From: an uncultured Lachnospiraceae bacterium | GTDB taxonomy: Bacteria; Bacillota; Clostridia; Lachnospirales; Lachnospiraceae | Reading direction: 5' to 3' | DNA length: 34,452 bases | Assembly (NCBI GenBank): GCA_902796005.1 | Contig: CADBNF010000015.1 | Location: 1-34,452 of the forward strand | In this document: piece after piece, positions 15,922 to 24,538 of the stretch | Layout: each line of letters starts with the position of its first letter | Position numbering within the stretch: position 1 is the first letter of the stretch | Translations under genes and position numbers: made by a program | Notes under the pieces: model-generated | Database searches by the model: none | What the model saw: the letters and a program-made list of their open reading frames with translations, nothing else | What the model was told of the DNA's origin: nothing

Positions 15922-15967
15922 GCTGTCCGCTTCGGAAACTAATTGAGAAAGTAGAGGTTCAGAAAGC

Positions 15968-16783
15968 ATGACCGGAAATAAAGCCCCCATAGGGATTTTT
16001 GATTCAGGCATCGGCGGTCTGACCGTGTTTCGGGAGGTTTTCCGGAACCTTCCCGGTGAAAATATTATTTACTTCGGCGATACCGCCCGCGTGCCCTACG
16101 GCAACAAATCCCCGGAAACCGTCCTGCGGTATTCCCGGCAGATTGTGCGTTTCCTGGAAAAGCAGGGGGTAAAGGCCATCGTCATCGCCTGCAATACGGC
16201 CAGTGCCCTGGCCCTTGACCGGCTGGAGCAGGAGATTTCCCTGCCCATCCTGGGCGTGGTCAAGCCCGGCGCCGTGACGGCGGCCGAGGTGACCGTGAAC
16301 GGCCGTATCGGCCTGATTGCCACGGAGAGCACGGTGAAAAGCGGGCTGTACGAAACCCTGCTGAAATCCCTGAAGCCGGAGCTGTCGGTCTTCTCCAAGG
16401 CCTGTCCGCTGCTGGTGCCCCTGGTGGAGGCGGGCTGGGTGGACGACCCCATCACCCTGGAGGTGGTGAAAAGGTACCTCGCCGAACTGCTGGAAAAGGA
16501 TATCGATACCCTGATCATGGGCTGCACCCACTATCCGCTGCTTCGGAAAATGCTGAAAAACTATCTGGGCGATGCGGTAACCCTGGTGAACCCGGCCTAC
16601 GAGACGGCCCTTTCCCTGAAGAGAATGCTGGAGGAACTGCATCTGGAGAATCCGGAAAGCGGACAGCCGGAATACCGGTTCTACGCCAGTGACAGTATCG
16701 AGGGCATCGAGCACATTGTAAAGGCCATCCTTCCGGAGGACATGCCCTTTACCGCCGGTACCGTGGCGATAGAAGAGTATTGA
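15968..16783 (+). CDS. murI: Glutamate racemase
   Basis: The 271-residue enzyme converts L- to D-glutamate for peptidoglycan. Motifs: GIFDSGIGGLTVFREV at the N-terminus with the catalytic-base region, GDTARVPYGNKS, the first catalytic cysteine in IACNTASALAL, GVVKPGA, and the second cysteine in MGCTHYPLL. Both cysteines are present and the length is normal. AGAGGTTCAGAAAGC lies before the ATG. The stop is followed after 14 bases by the DUF1934 gene, which suggests joint transcription. Confidence 0.95.
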   Translation: MTGNKAPIGIFDSGIGGLTVFREVFRNLPGENIIYFGDTARVPYGNKSPETVLRYSRQIVRFLEKQGVKAIVIACNTASALALDRLEQEISLPILGVVKPGAVTAAEVTVNGRIGLIATESTVKSGLYETLLKSLKPELSVFSKACPLLVPLVEAGWVDDPITLEVVKRYLAELLEKDIDTLIMGCTHYPLLRKMLKNYLGDAVTLVNPAYETALSLKRMLEELHLENPESGQPEYRFYASDSIEGIEHIVKAILPEDMPFTAGTVAIEEY

Positions 16784-16797
16784 GCAAGGGAGATACA

Positions 16798-17241
16798 ATG
16801 AACAGAGATGTGATTATCAGCATCAACGGGCTGCACATGACGGACGGAGAGTTTTCCGAGCCGGTGGAGGTGTTTGCGCCGGGTGAATATTATATGGAAG
16901 ACGGCTACCACTGCCTGGTATACGAACAGCCCGGGGACGGCTTCGACGAGGAGCCGGTGCACACCAGGCTGAAATTCGACAGCAACAGTCTGGAGATCAT
17001 CAAAACCGGGGGTGTGGAAACCCAGATGCTTATTGAGAAGGATCGCCGGACCATTACCTATTATACGACGCCTTTCGGCAGTATGGATGTGGGGATCTCC
17101 ACCACGGACGTGGCCCTGAAGGATGAGGAGAACCTGCTGGATATCCGGGCGGATTACGCCCTGGATCTGAACGGACAGCTTGTCGGCGACTGCACCGTGC
17201 ACATCGTCGCCCGCCCCAAGGGGAGCGAGATCAGCCTGTAA
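16798..17241 (+). CDS. DUF1934 (YwiB-like) beta-barrel protein
   Basis: The 147-residue protein is rich in beta strands and matches the DUF1934/YwiB pattern: a start of the type VIISINGLHMTDG, then EDGYHCLVYEQ, TRLKFDSNSLEIIKTGG, MLIEKDRRTITYYTTPFGSMDVGI and a C-terminal LDIRADYALDLNGQLVGDC strand pair. The family has a calycin-like barrel; its function is not known. The start at 16798 was preferred over 16780 because AAGGGAGAT lies 5-8 bases upstream. The 3' end overlaps the converging acyltransferase gene by 11 bp. Confidence 0.8.
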   Translation: MNRDVIISINGLHMTDGEFSEPVEVFAPGEYYMEDGYHCLVYEQPGDGFDEEPVHTRLKFDSNSLEIIKTGGVETQMLIEKDRRTITYYTTPFGSMDVGISTTDVALKDEENLLDIRADYALDLNGQLVGDCTVHIVARPKGSEISL

Positions 17242-17968
17242 CGGACAGCTGCTGTTCAAGCATTTCCGTGATTACATTCTGCACATAAACCGCCGGATGC
17301 TTCCGGTCTTCTTCGGAAAGCTCATTGAGATAAATGGGCTTTCCGTATTTTACGGAAACTTTTGCCGGCCGGGCCCAGGGCATGTGGGCTTCCCAGATGG
17401 CCCGGGTGCCGCGGATGGCTACAGGGACGATGGGGCAGCCGGTTTTGGTCGCCAGCTTGAAGGTACCGTCCTTGAAGGGCAGGAGCGGAAGCTCGCTTTC
17501 ACCCTTGTTCCGGGTGCCCTCGGGGAATACGAAAACGGGCTTGCCGGCCTTCAGCCGGGCGATGCCCTGGAGGATCATTTTCACCGACTGCTTCATATCG
17601 CTGCGGTTGAAGAACAGTATCTGCATCGCATCTCCCCAGGTGCCGATGAAGGGGATTTTCCGCAGACCGTCCTGGGCGATGAAGGAAATACCCGCGGGAC
17701 TTAAGGGATAGGTGATGAAGATATCGAAAAAGCTGCGGTGATTGGCGATGAACAAAACGGCGCCCTCCGGTATATTTTCCTGACCGGAAATCTCCGTTTT
17801 CACCCCCGCCAGGGCACACATCACCCGGAAGACACCTGCCACACGGCGCTGGGCCATGGCCTGCACCTTGTCGGGGTCGTCCTTCATCTTCACCTTGAAA
17901 TATGCCAGCAGGGGAAGATGCACGATAATATAAATTGCCAGATAAACAATGATAATGACGGTACGCAT
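17231..17968 (-). CDS. plsC: 1-acyl-sn-glycerol-3-phosphate acyltransferase
   Basis: The 245-residue membrane-bound enzyme makes phosphatidic acid from lysophosphatidic acid. It has an N-terminal hydrophobic helix (MRTVIIIVYLAIYIIVHLPL), the catalytic H-x4-D motif NHRSFFD (about residue 76), the glycerol-phosphate-binding FPEGTR, and the VPVAIRGT block. All catalytic motifs are intact and length is typical. AGGAGC lies about 10 bases before the ATG. It converges on the DUF1934 gene with an 11-bp overlap and no terminator between. Confidence 0.92.
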   Translation of the reverse strand: MRTVIIIVYLAIYIIVHLPLLAYFKVKMKDDPDKVQAMAQRRVAGVFRVMCALAGVKTEISGQENIPEGAVLFIANHRSFFDIFITYPLSPAGISFIAQDGLRKIPFIGTWGDAMQILFFNRSDMKQSVKMILQGIARLKAGKPVFVFPEGTRNKGESELPLLPFKDGTFKLATKTGCPIVPVAIRGTRAIWEAHMPWARPAKVSVKYGKPIYLNELSEEDRKHPAVYVQNVITEMLEQQLSVTG

Positions 17969-18015
17969 GGAAACTGCTCCTGTGTATACTTGCGGCGGGG
18001 CCGGATTATTACCCT

Positions 18016-18044
18016 ACTGTACCACAAATCCGTCCATCCGTCAA
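18016..18044 (-). promoter_or_regulatory. Promoter of plsC
   Basis: On the minus strand TTGACG (complement of 18039-18044), a 17-bp spacer and TACAGT (complement of 18016-18021), with TGG before the -10. It ends 28 bp from the divergently read ispE start; no equally good plus-strand promoter was seen. Confidence 0.6.
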
Positions 18045-18071
18045 AACCTGTGAAATAGGAGGAAGACCTGA

Positions 18072-18914
18072 ATGTTAAAGCTTACGGCAAAGGCGAAAAT
18101 CAACCTGGGCCTGGCCATAACGGGGAAAAGAGAAGACGGCTACCACCTGCTGAAAAGCGTATTTCTGGAAATCCCCCTTTCCGATACCCTTTTCCTGGAG
18201 AAATCCGGGACAAAGGAAACCACTTTAACCTGCACCGAGCCGGACCTTTCCTGCGGGGAAGACAACCTGTGCATGAAGGCGGCCCGGCTGATGGAGAAGC
18301 ATTACGGCCTTACGGAAGGCGTAAAGATGCACCTGGTCAAGGAAATTCCCTCCCAGGCAGGCCTGGGCGGCGGAAGCGCCGATGCGGCGGCAGTGATGAA
18401 GGGGATGAATACTGCTTTTAGCCTGAATGCCCCTGCAGAGGAGCTGGAAAACCTGGCCGCTTCCCTGGGCGCGGACGTGCCCTTCTTTATCCGAGGCGGC
18501 TGCGCGCTGGCCGAGGGCATCGGCGAAAAGCTTACCGCCCTGCCTGTACCTTCCGGCTTCTTCCTCCTGCTGGCAAGGCCTGCCGCCGGCGCGGATACGG
18601 GGAAGATTTACCGCCTCTATGACGGACTGGAGAGGAAAGCCGAGCCGGACGTGGAAGCCATGATCGCAGGCATCCGGGCAAATGATCCGGTGGCAATGGC
18701 AAAAGGCGCGGTCAACGCCCTGGAGGAAGCGGCAGCAGGCCTGGTTCCTGAGATCGGGCGGCTTCGAAGCCTCTTGGAGGAAACCGGTCCGGCGTTCGTC
18801 CAGATGACCGGCAGCGGAAGCTGTGTGTTTGCGGTATACAGGGAAAAGGAAAAGGCGCTGAGGGCGGAAGAGAGCCTTCCTGCCGGCTTCTGGCATAAAG
18901 TGCTGGCCCTTTAA
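18072..18914 (+). CDS. ispE: 4-diphosphocytidyl-2-C-methyl-D-erythritol kinase
   Basis: The 280-residue GHMP kinase phosphorylates CDP-ME in the MEP pathway to isoprenoids. Features: KAKINLGLAITGKREDGYH at the N-terminus with catalytic Lys, the P-loop-like PSQAGLGGGSADAAAVM (GHMP motif 2), a catalytic Asp in LGADVPFFIRGG, and the late MTGSGSCVF (motif 3). The length is normal. TAGGAGGAAG lies about 10 bases before the ATG. It implies a bacterial-type isoprenoid pathway. The gene ends in a strong bidirectional terminator. Confidence 0.95.
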   Translation: MLKLTAKAKINLGLAITGKREDGYHLLKSVFLEIPLSDTLFLEKSGTKETTLTCTEPDLSCGEDNLCMKAARLMEKHYGLTEGVKMHLVKEIPSQAGLGGGSADAAAVMKGMNTAFSLNAPAEELENLAASLGADVPFFIRGGCALAEGIGEKLTALPVPSGFFLLLARPAAGADTGKIYRLYDGLERKAEPDVEAMIAGIRANDPVAMAKGAVNALEEAAAGLVPEIGRLRSLLEETGPAFVQMTGSGSCVFAVYREKEKALRAEESLPAGFWHKVLAL

Positions 18915-18927
18915 CCGAAAAAAAGAC

Positions 18928-18965
18928 AAAGAAAAAAGAGCCTTCAGGCTCTTTTTTCTTTTAAA
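18928..18965. terminator. Bidirectional intrinsic terminator
   Basis: A 15-bp perfect stem, 18928-18942 with 18947-18961 and a TTCA loop, has a GAGCC/GGCTC core flanked by an A-run and a T-run. It works for ispE (plus) and for the converging gene, whose stop codon begins at the stem's last base. Confidence 0.9.
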
Positions 18966-19416
18966 GCTCGCCTCTGCCTTTCTTGAAGAGGATGGCAAGC
19001 TTTCCTTCTTTCTTCTTCTCGGGGGCGGCCAGCGGTCCGCGGATACCCTTGACGGAGATGATGTAAAGTCCGCTGATGGTGGCCTTTACCTCTTTCTTCA
19101 CGGGAATCACATCGTAGACGGGGCCGTCGGTGATGAAGGTCATAATCCTGGGACCTACCTTGGCCTTGACGATGGGGAATTTCTTGCCCCGGAAGAGGAA
19201 GGGGATGCTCTTGGCGGCCGCCTCGGGCAAATCAGTCTCCTTAAGTTTCATTTTCTTCTTGTCAATAATCAGCATCGAAACATTCTGCTGATTCTGGTCC
19301 ATCATTTCCTGTGCTTCGTCATTCTTCTTCTGCTGCTTCTTCGTCCAGCGGTAGAGCATCAGAACGACGATTGCAATTACGGCAATCACAATTACTACAG
19401 GTAACCATCTAGGCAT
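18961..19416 (-). CDS. Single-pass membrane protein, unknown function
   Basis: I do not recognise the family. The 151-residue protein has one N-terminal helix (about 4-25, WLPVVIVIAVIAIVVLMLYR), a charged Lys/Gln linker, and a small beta-rich cytoplasmic domain (VSMLIIDKKKMKLKETDLPEA...GPRIMTFITDGPVYDVIPVKKEVKATI...), ending in a basic tail. The start is uncertain: GGGAGG at 19433-19428 is 11 bases from the ATG at 19416, but only 2 from the in-frame ATG at 19425 (three residues longer). It has its own promoter and is divergent from the NodB-like gene. Confidence 0.65.
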   Translation of the reverse strand: MPRWLPVVIVIAVIAIVVLMLYRWTKKQQKKNDEAQEMMDQNQQNVSMLIIDKKKMKLKETDLPEAAAKSIPFLFRGKKFPIVKAKVGPRIMTFITDGPVYDVIPVKKEVKATISGLYIISVKGIRGPLAAPEKKKEGKLAILFKKGRGEL

Positions 19417-19449
19417 AATAAACATTACCTCCCGGTCATTTTCTGCTAC

Positions 19450-19478
19450 ATTCTAACATTTGAAAATGTAAATGGCAA
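19450..19478 (-). promoter_or_regulatory. Promoter of the membrane protein at 18961-19416
   Basis: On the minus strand TTGCCA (complement of 19473-19478), a 17-bp spacer and TAGAAT (complement of 19450-19455), with an extended TG-T before the -10. Confidence 0.6.
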
Positions 19479-19492
19479 GCAGAATTATTGAA

Positions 19493-19521
19493 TTGCGCTC
19501 CCGGATCCGATGTGTTATAAT
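19493..19521 (+). promoter_or_regulatory. Promoter of the NodB-like gene and probably the lipoprotein
   Basis: TTGCGC at 19493-19498, a 17-bp spacer and a perfect TATAAT at 19516-19521 with TG at 19513-19514 (extended -10). The ATG at 19551 lies 29 bp downstream. Confidence 0.7.
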
Positions 19522-19550
19522 AATAAACCAGATTTTCGGAGGTTCGAAGC

Positions 19551-20858
19551 ATGGGAGACACGAATAAAAAACCGAATACCGCTTCCGGGAAGGGCCAGAA
19601 GAAGGCCGGGACGGAAAATACGCGCAAAAGAACCGCGTCCGATCCCGCAAACCGGTCTGCTGCACCCCGGAAAAAGACGGCTTCCTCCTCCGGCGGGACA
19701 AAGAAGACGGGAAGCACGCCGGAGAAGAAATCCTCCGGCACCGGTGAACGCAGACAGACAGGCAGCGCCGCAGCCCGCAAAAGAGAAGCCCAGGTGAAGG
19801 AGCAGAAGGAAAAACTCATCAAAATCTGCATCATCGTCGGGATCATCCTCTTCGTCATCATCCTGGCGGCCGCCCTTCCCAAACGGAACAGGGAAGAGGA
19901 GCCGGTATCGGAAGAGAGCGCTGTTTCCGAAGTGGTGGACGTACCCACCACCGAGAGACCCTTCTCCGACATCCGCCACCTGTCCTTCGGGCCCCTGTCC
20001 GTGGATGCCTCGGGACGGACGCTGACCGTGGCGGAATTTGTACAGATTTTAAATGAACTTTATGCGGACGGCTATGTGCTCATCGATCCGGAGTGCATTA
20101 CCCCCGCCTTCGGCAAGAATACGGTTTCCGTGCCGGAAGGCAAAAAGCCGCTGATTATTTCCCAAAGGGATGTCAGCTATTCCTTCCTGCGGCAGGGCAG
20201 CTCCTACGCCCAGCGCCTTGTGCTGGACAGCCAGGGCAACGTAACCTGCCAGTACGCCGACAGAAGCGGAAACGTGACCTACGGGGATTACGATCTGATC
20301 CCCGCGCTGGAAAGCTTTATCAAAACCCATCCGGATTTTTCCTATAATAATGCCCGGGGCCTTATCGGCCTGACGGGGGACATGGGCATTCTGGGATACC
20401 GGACCACCACGTACCTGGGCGGCACGGAGAACAATCCCTACGCCGAGCTTTACGGTACCTTTGATCCCTCCACGGAGACCTCGAAGGCTTCCACCGTGGT
20501 ACGGGCGCTGAAGATGAGAAACTGGCGTTTTGCCTGCTGCGGCTTTGCAAGCGACATCAGCTACGGCAGTGAAACCGCCATCGTGGCGGCGGACGCCACG
20601 GAATGGGTCAATGAGGTGGGCTCCATTGTCGGAGACTGCAGCTTTATGATTTTCCCGAATTCAACGGACATCGGAGGCTGGGAGGTCTACACCGACAGCA
20701 ATCAGAAGTACGTTTCCTTAACCGGACTGGGCTTTTCGGTGTTCTTTTCGGTTTCGGATACGCCGGGAATCGTCCAGAAGACGGACAATTACGTGCGGGA
20801 AGGCATCTACCTTGTGAATCATTATGATGACTATACCGCAGCCCGGGCACGGGGGTAA
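19551..20858 (+). CDS. Membrane-anchored degenerate polysaccharide-deacetylase-like protein
   Basis: The 435-residue protein begins with about 85 residues of Lys/Ser/Thr/Gly-rich disordered, positively charged cytoplasmic sequence, then one membrane helix (about 88-107, IKICIIVGIILFVIILAAAL), then an extracytoplasmic domain of about 300 residues. That domain resembles proteins of Clostridia that are annotated as polysaccharide deacetylase (PLIISQRDVSYSF, HPDFSYNNARGLIGLTG, GILGYRTT). The usual NodB pair (DD and HxxxH) is not visible, so activity is doubtful. The ribosome binding site is GGAGG about 8 bases from the ATG. The lipoprotein gene starts 21 bases after its stop, suggesting one transcript. 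Confidence 0.65.
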   Translation: MGDTNKKPNTASGKGQKKAGTENTRKRTASDPANRSAAPRKKTASSSGGTKKTGSTPEKKSSGTGERRQTGSAAARKREAQVKEQKEKLIKICIIVGIILFVIILAAALPKRNREEEPVSEESAVSEVVDVPTTERPFSDIRHLSFGPLSVDASGRTLTVAEFVQILNELYADGYVLIDPECITPAFGKNTVSVPEGKKPLIISQRDVSYSFLRQGSSYAQRLVLDSQGNVTCQYADRSGNVTYGDYDLIPALESFIKTHPDFSYNNARGLIGLTGDMGILGYRTTTYLGGTENNPYAELYGTFDPSTETSKASTVVRALKMRNWRFACCGFASDISYGSETAIVAADATEWVNEVGSIVGDCSFMIFPNSTDIGGWEVYTDSNQKYVSLTGLGFSVFFSVSDTPGIVQKTDNYVREGIYLVNHYDDYTAARARG

Positions 20859-20879
20859 CGTGCCGGAAGGAGTATAAAA

Positions 20880-22046
20880 TTGAAGAAAAGAATTCTCGCG
20901 GCAGCCCTTGCCGCAGCGCTGGCCCTATCTCTTGCGGCCTGCAATAACAATTCCGGGGAAGGAGGATCCGCAGCTTCCTCTGCAGCAAGCGCCTCTTCGG
21001 CGTCTTCCGCTTCCTCCGCCTCCTCGGCAGCTTCCGCTTCCTCTTCCTCCGAAGAGGAGAATATCCCCGTGGCGGCCGATGACGTGGCTCTGGCGGACTG
21101 TGTGGAGCTGGGAGAATACAAGGGCCTGAAGCTTACGAAATACGTGGAGGACATCACGGAGGAGAAGGTGGACGCCACCTTTAAGAATCTGGCGGCGGAG
21201 GTCTCCGTAGAGGATCCGGAAGCAGTGGTGGAAATCGGCGATACCGTCAATATTTCCTACTACGGCACGGTGAACGGAGAAACCAGCGACGCCATGAATT
21301 CCGACAGCTTTGACCTGCAGATCGGTTCCGGCCGGTTTATTCCCGGCTTTGAGGACGGCCTGATCGGCCTTCGGAAAGGCGATACCAAGGTGCTGGAGCT
21401 GACCTTCCCGGAGGATTATTTCAAGGAAGAGCTGGCCGGTCAGCCGGTTATCTTCACCGTAACGATTTTTGACATCCTGCGGGTTCCCGTACAGGATGAT
21501 GCCTGGGTGGAGAATTATACCCAGGGCGAACACAAAACCGTGGATGACTTCAAGGCGTACATCAAGGACTTCCTCACCCGCTCCGCGGAGGACAATTCCG
21601 AGTCTCAGCTCCAGTCCGATGCCTGGGGCGCCCTCTATGAGATGGCTGTCTTCAAACAGCTGCCCGGAAAATTCGTAAACCAGGGCATGGAGACCTTCGA
21701 GACCAACGTGAAGACCACCGCCTCCTCCGAGGGCTTCGACGACCTGGATGCCTATCTGGAGGACATCGGCATCACCAAAGAGGATTACGAGACCTACAAG
21801 CTCAACTACGGCAAGGAAGTGGCCAAGAGCAGGACCCTGGTGCAGTATGTATGGGAGCAGGAGAAGTTCTCCAAGGAGGACGACCTCTACAAGGATATCC
21901 TTTCCGGCATGGAGAGCGAGTACGGCATGAAGGAAGAGGAATTACGCACCCTTTACGGCGACCAGGCGGTAGAGGATTATCTCATGACCAGATACATTAT
22001 GCAGTTCCTGATTGACAATGCGGACGTAACCGTGGAAATCCAGTAG
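20880..22046 (+). CDS. Trigger-factor-like peptidyl-prolyl isomerase lipoprotein
   Basis: The 388-residue protein starts at TTG, with AAGGAG about 8 bases upstream. It carries a lipoprotein signal (LALSLAAC with the lipid-modified Cys at about 21), a long Ser/Ala linker (about 30-57), and then parts of the cytoplasmic chaperone trigger factor: an FKBP-type PPIase (about 120-200, DTVNISYYGTVNG, GSGRFIPGFEDGLIGLRKGD) and a C-terminal helical chaperone domain (about 205-385). The ribosome-binding N-domain is absent. It probably folds exported proteins on the outer face of the membrane. The low-complexity Ser codons run from about 20965 to 21050. Confidence 0.85.
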   Translation: MKKRILAAALAAALALSLAACNNNSGEGGSAASSAASASSASSASSASSAASASSSSEEENIPVAADDVALADCVELGEYKGLKLTKYVEDITEEKVDATFKNLAAEVSVEDPEAVVEIGDTVNISYYGTVNGETSDAMNSDSFDLQIGSGRFIPGFEDGLIGLRKGDTKVLELTFPEDYFKEELAGQPVIFTVTIFDILRVPVQDDAWVENYTQGEHKTVDDFKAYIKDFLTRSAEDNSESQLQSDAWGALYEMAVFKQLPGKFVNQGMETFETNVKTTASSEGFDDLDAYLEDIGITKEDYETYKLNYGKEVAKSRTLVQYVWEQEKFSKEDDLYKDILSGMESEYGMKEEELRTLYGDQAVEDYLMTRYIMQFLIDNADVTVEIQ

Positions 22047-22062
22047 GCTGCAGATTTTACAG

Positions 22063-22086
22063 CGCCCGGAAATCCCGGGCGTTTGC
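22063..22086 (+). terminator. Weak terminator-like hairpin
   Basis: CGCCCGG (22063-22069) and CCGGGCG (22075-22081) form a 7-bp stem with a 5-base loop, followed by only TTT. It lies between the lipoprotein gene and metY and may partly separate them. Confidence 0.35.
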
Positions 22087-22129
22087 CGCATTTACAGCGG
22101 AAAACGTGTAATGCAAGGAGGAAAGAAGC

Positions 22130-23401
22130 ATGAAGCAGGAAACCATCTGTCTCTACGGCGGATACACGCCGGGCAATGGCGAAGCCCGTCAGCTGCCCAT
22201 TTACCAGAGCACAACCTTCAAATACGCCACAAGCGAAGAGATGGGCGCCCTTTTTGACCTGGAGAAGGAAGGCTATTTCTACTCCCGGCTGGCCAACCCC
22301 ACCTGTGACGCCGTGGCGAAGAAGATCTGTCTTTTGGAAGGGGGCTCCTCAGCCATGCTGACCTCCTCCGGGATGTCCGCCAATCTGCTGGCCTTTACCA
22401 ACATCGCCGGCGCGGGGGACCACGTCATCTGTTCTGCGAAATGCTACGGCGGCACCTCGAACCTGCTGACCGTCACCCTGAAGCGGTTCGGCCTGGAGGT
22501 AACTCTGGTGGACCCGGACGCGCCGGAGGAGGAGCTGGAGGCGGCCTTTAAGGAAAATACGAAGGCAGTCTTCGGCGAGAGCATCTCCAATCCCGCAGGC
22601 GTTATCCTGGACCTGGAGAAATTCGCCCGTCTGGCCCATGCCCACGGCGTGCCCCTTATCGTGGACAATACCTTCGCCACCCCCATCAACTGCAGGCCCT
22701 TTGACTGGGGCGCCGACATCGTGGTGCATTCCACCACCAAATACATGGACGGCCATGCAATGACCTTAGGCGGCTGCATCGTGGATTCCGGCAATTTCGA
22801 CTGGGAGGCCCACAAGGATAAATTCCCGGGGCTGACCACGCCGGACGAATCCTACCATGGGGTTATCTACACACAAAAATTCGGCAGGGATGCTTTTATC
22901 AATAAAGCCGTGGCCCAGCTGATGCGGGACCTGGGCGTGTGCCAGTCCGCATCCAATGCCTTCCTTATTAATATCGGGCTCGAGACCCTGCACCTGCGCG
23001 TGCCCAGGCACTGTGAAAATGCCCTGGCCATCGCGAAATTCCTGAAGGACCACCCGAAGGTGGACTGGGTGAACTACGCGGGGCTTCCCGGAGACAAATA
23101 CTACGATCTGGCGCAGAAATACATGCCCTCCGGCGTGTGCGGCGTGCTCTGCTTCGGACCGAAGGGCGGCAAGGAAGGAGCCATGCGCTTTACCAATGCC
23201 TTAAAGCTTATCTCCATCGAGACCCACGTGGCGGACGCCAAATCCTGCGTGCTGCATCCGGCCAGCCATACCCACAGACAGCTGAACGAACAGCAGCTTG
23301 TGGAGGCCGGCGTGCTTCCGGAGCTTATAAGACTTTCCGTGGGCATTGAGTCCCTGGATGACCTTCTCGCAGACATTTCCCAGGCACTGGACGAAGTCTG
23401 A
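22130..23401 (+). CDS. metY: O-acetylhomoserine sulfhydrylase-type PLP enzyme
   Basis: The 423-residue gamma-family PLP enzyme would convert O-acetylhomoserine plus sulfide to homocysteine (methionine synthesis) or be a related lyase. Features: YQSTTFKYATSEEM, YSRLANPTCDAVAKKI, SSGMSANLLAFTNIA, ISNPAGVILDLEKFA, VDNTFATPINCRPFDWGADIVVHSTTKY (Lys binding PLP in STTKYMDGH) and a C-terminal SIETHVADAKSCVLHPASHTHRQL block with the late-binding Arg in IRLSVGIE. Length fits the O-acetylhomoserine branch (about 425) better than cystathionine gamma-synthase or methionine gamma-lyase (about 390). GGAGGAAAG precedes the ATG. No SAM riboswitch is recognisable in the 83 bases upstream. Confidence 0.85.
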   Translation: MKQETICLYGGYTPGNGEARQLPIYQSTTFKYATSEEMGALFDLEKEGYFYSRLANPTCDAVAKKICLLEGGSSAMLTSSGMSANLLAFTNIAGAGDHVICSAKCYGGTSNLLTVTLKRFGLEVTLVDPDAPEEELEAAFKENTKAVFGESISNPAGVILDLEKFARLAHAHGVPLIVDNTFATPINCRPFDWGADIVVHSTTKYMDGHAMTLGGCIVDSGNFDWEAHKDKFPGLTTPDESYHGVIYTQKFGRDAFINKAVAQLMRDLGVCQSASNAFLINIGLETLHLRVPRHCENALAIAKFLKDHPKVDWVNYAGLPGDKYYDLAQKYMPSGVCGVLCFGPKGGKEGAMRFTNALKLISIETHVADAKSCVLHPASHTHRQLNEQQLVEAGVLPELIRLSVGIESLDDLLADISQALDEV

Positions 23402-23438
23402 CCGGGAAAGAGAATATAACGAAAAAGAGGTGGAAAAC

Positions 23439-24494
23439 ATGTACAGACAGATTCTTGAACAGGCAAAAGTGGACGCATATCTGGTAACCGACCCCATGAA
23501 CATGCGGTATATTTCCGGCTTCAGGGGCGGAGAGGGCGTACTGTATATTTCTCCTTCCCGCAAGGTGCTCGTAACCGATTCCCGGTACACCGAGCAGGCA
23601 GGCAAGGAAAGCGATTTTACCGTTATCGAGGAGAATGCCGGCCACAAGCGCTTCGTTATCCTGGCGGAGTGCATCGACGCGGACAAGGCAGAGGTTGTGG
23701 GCTTTGAGGACGCTTCCATGCGGGTCAACGAGTTCAATGCCATGAAGGAAGCCCTGCCGCAGGTGAAAAACTGGGTGGCCTTAGGCGGAAAGCTGGATTT
23801 CCTGCGCCGCATCAAGACCCCGGAAGAGATTGAAATCATGCAGAAGGCCACGGCGATTTCCGAAGCGGCCCTGACCTCTTTGCTGGATTTCATCAAGCCG
23901 GGCCTTACCGAGCTTGAGATCGCGGCGGAGCTGGAATACCAGATGAAGAAGAGGGGCGCCAACGATCTGGCCTTCAATACCATCGTGGCCTCCGGCATCC
24001 ATTCCTCCATGCCCCACGCCATTCCCTCCGAGAAGAAAATCGAAAACGGCGATTTCATCACCATGGACTTCGGCGCGAAGGTTAACGGTTACTGCTCCGA
24101 TATGACCAGGACCATCGTGGTGGGCAAGGCCAGTGAAAAGCAGAAGGAAATCTACAACCTGGTGCTTAAAGCCCAGCTGGCCGGTCTTGCGGCAGCAGGT
24201 CCGAACGTAAAGGGTAAGGACGTGGACGCGGTTTCCCGGAATATCATCAGGGAAGCCGGCTACGGCGAGTATTTCGGCCACGGCCTCGGCCATTCCGTGG
24301 GCCTGTTCATCCATGAGAATCCCCGGTTCTCCCCGGCGGAAGAGGACATCATCCTGCCCGGCTATATCGAGACCGTGGAGCCCGGCGTCTATGTGCCCGG
24401 CTTCGGCGGCGTGCGTATCGAGGACATGATCCTGATTACCGAGGACGGATACCGCAACTTCAACCACTTCGAGAAGAATCTCATCGAGCTGTAA
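23439..24494 (+). CDS. M24-family Xaa-Pro aminopeptidase
   Basis: The 351-residue protein has a creatinase-like N-terminal domain (about 1-125) and a pita-bread metallopeptidase domain. Metal ligands in order: Asp in TMDFGAKVNGY, Asp in CSDMTRTI, His in YFGHGLGHSVG, Glu in ETVEPGVYV and Glu in VRIEDMIL; all are kept, so it is likely active on peptides with Pro at position 2. Length is typical for the short bacterial type. The start at 23439 (MYRQILEQ) was chosen because GAGGTGG lies about 7 bases upstream; the longer reading from 23346 overlaps metY. It is followed by a strong hairpin. Confidence 0.9.
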   Translation: MYRQILEQAKVDAYLVTDPMNMRYISGFRGGEGVLYISPSRKVLVTDSRYTEQAGKESDFTVIEENAGHKRFVILAECIDADKAEVVGFEDASMRVNEFNAMKEALPQVKNWVALGGKLDFLRRIKTPEEIEIMQKATAISEAALTSLLDFIKPGLTELEIAAELEYQMKKRGANDLAFNTIVASGIHSSMPHAIPSEKKIENGDFITMDFGAKVNGYCSDMTRTIVVGKASEKQKEIYNLVLKAQLAGLAAAGPNVKGKDVDAVSRNIIREAGYGEYFGHGLGHSVGLFIHENPRFSPAEEDIILPGYIETVEPGVYVPGFGGVRIEDMILITEDGYRNFNHFEKNLIEL

Positions 24495-24538
24495 ACCGCA
24501 TTTTCGGTGAAAAAAACGGATTTCCCGTAAAAAAAGTG

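Noticed and set aside
15909-15929. 7-bp inverted repeat CGGACAG/CTGTCCG at the end of hisC
   Set aside because: No T-tract and it overlaps coding sequence; not a credible terminator.
22047-22129. SAM riboswitch upstream of metY
   Set aside because: Only 83 bases with one small hairpin; too short and no recognisable SAM-I core.
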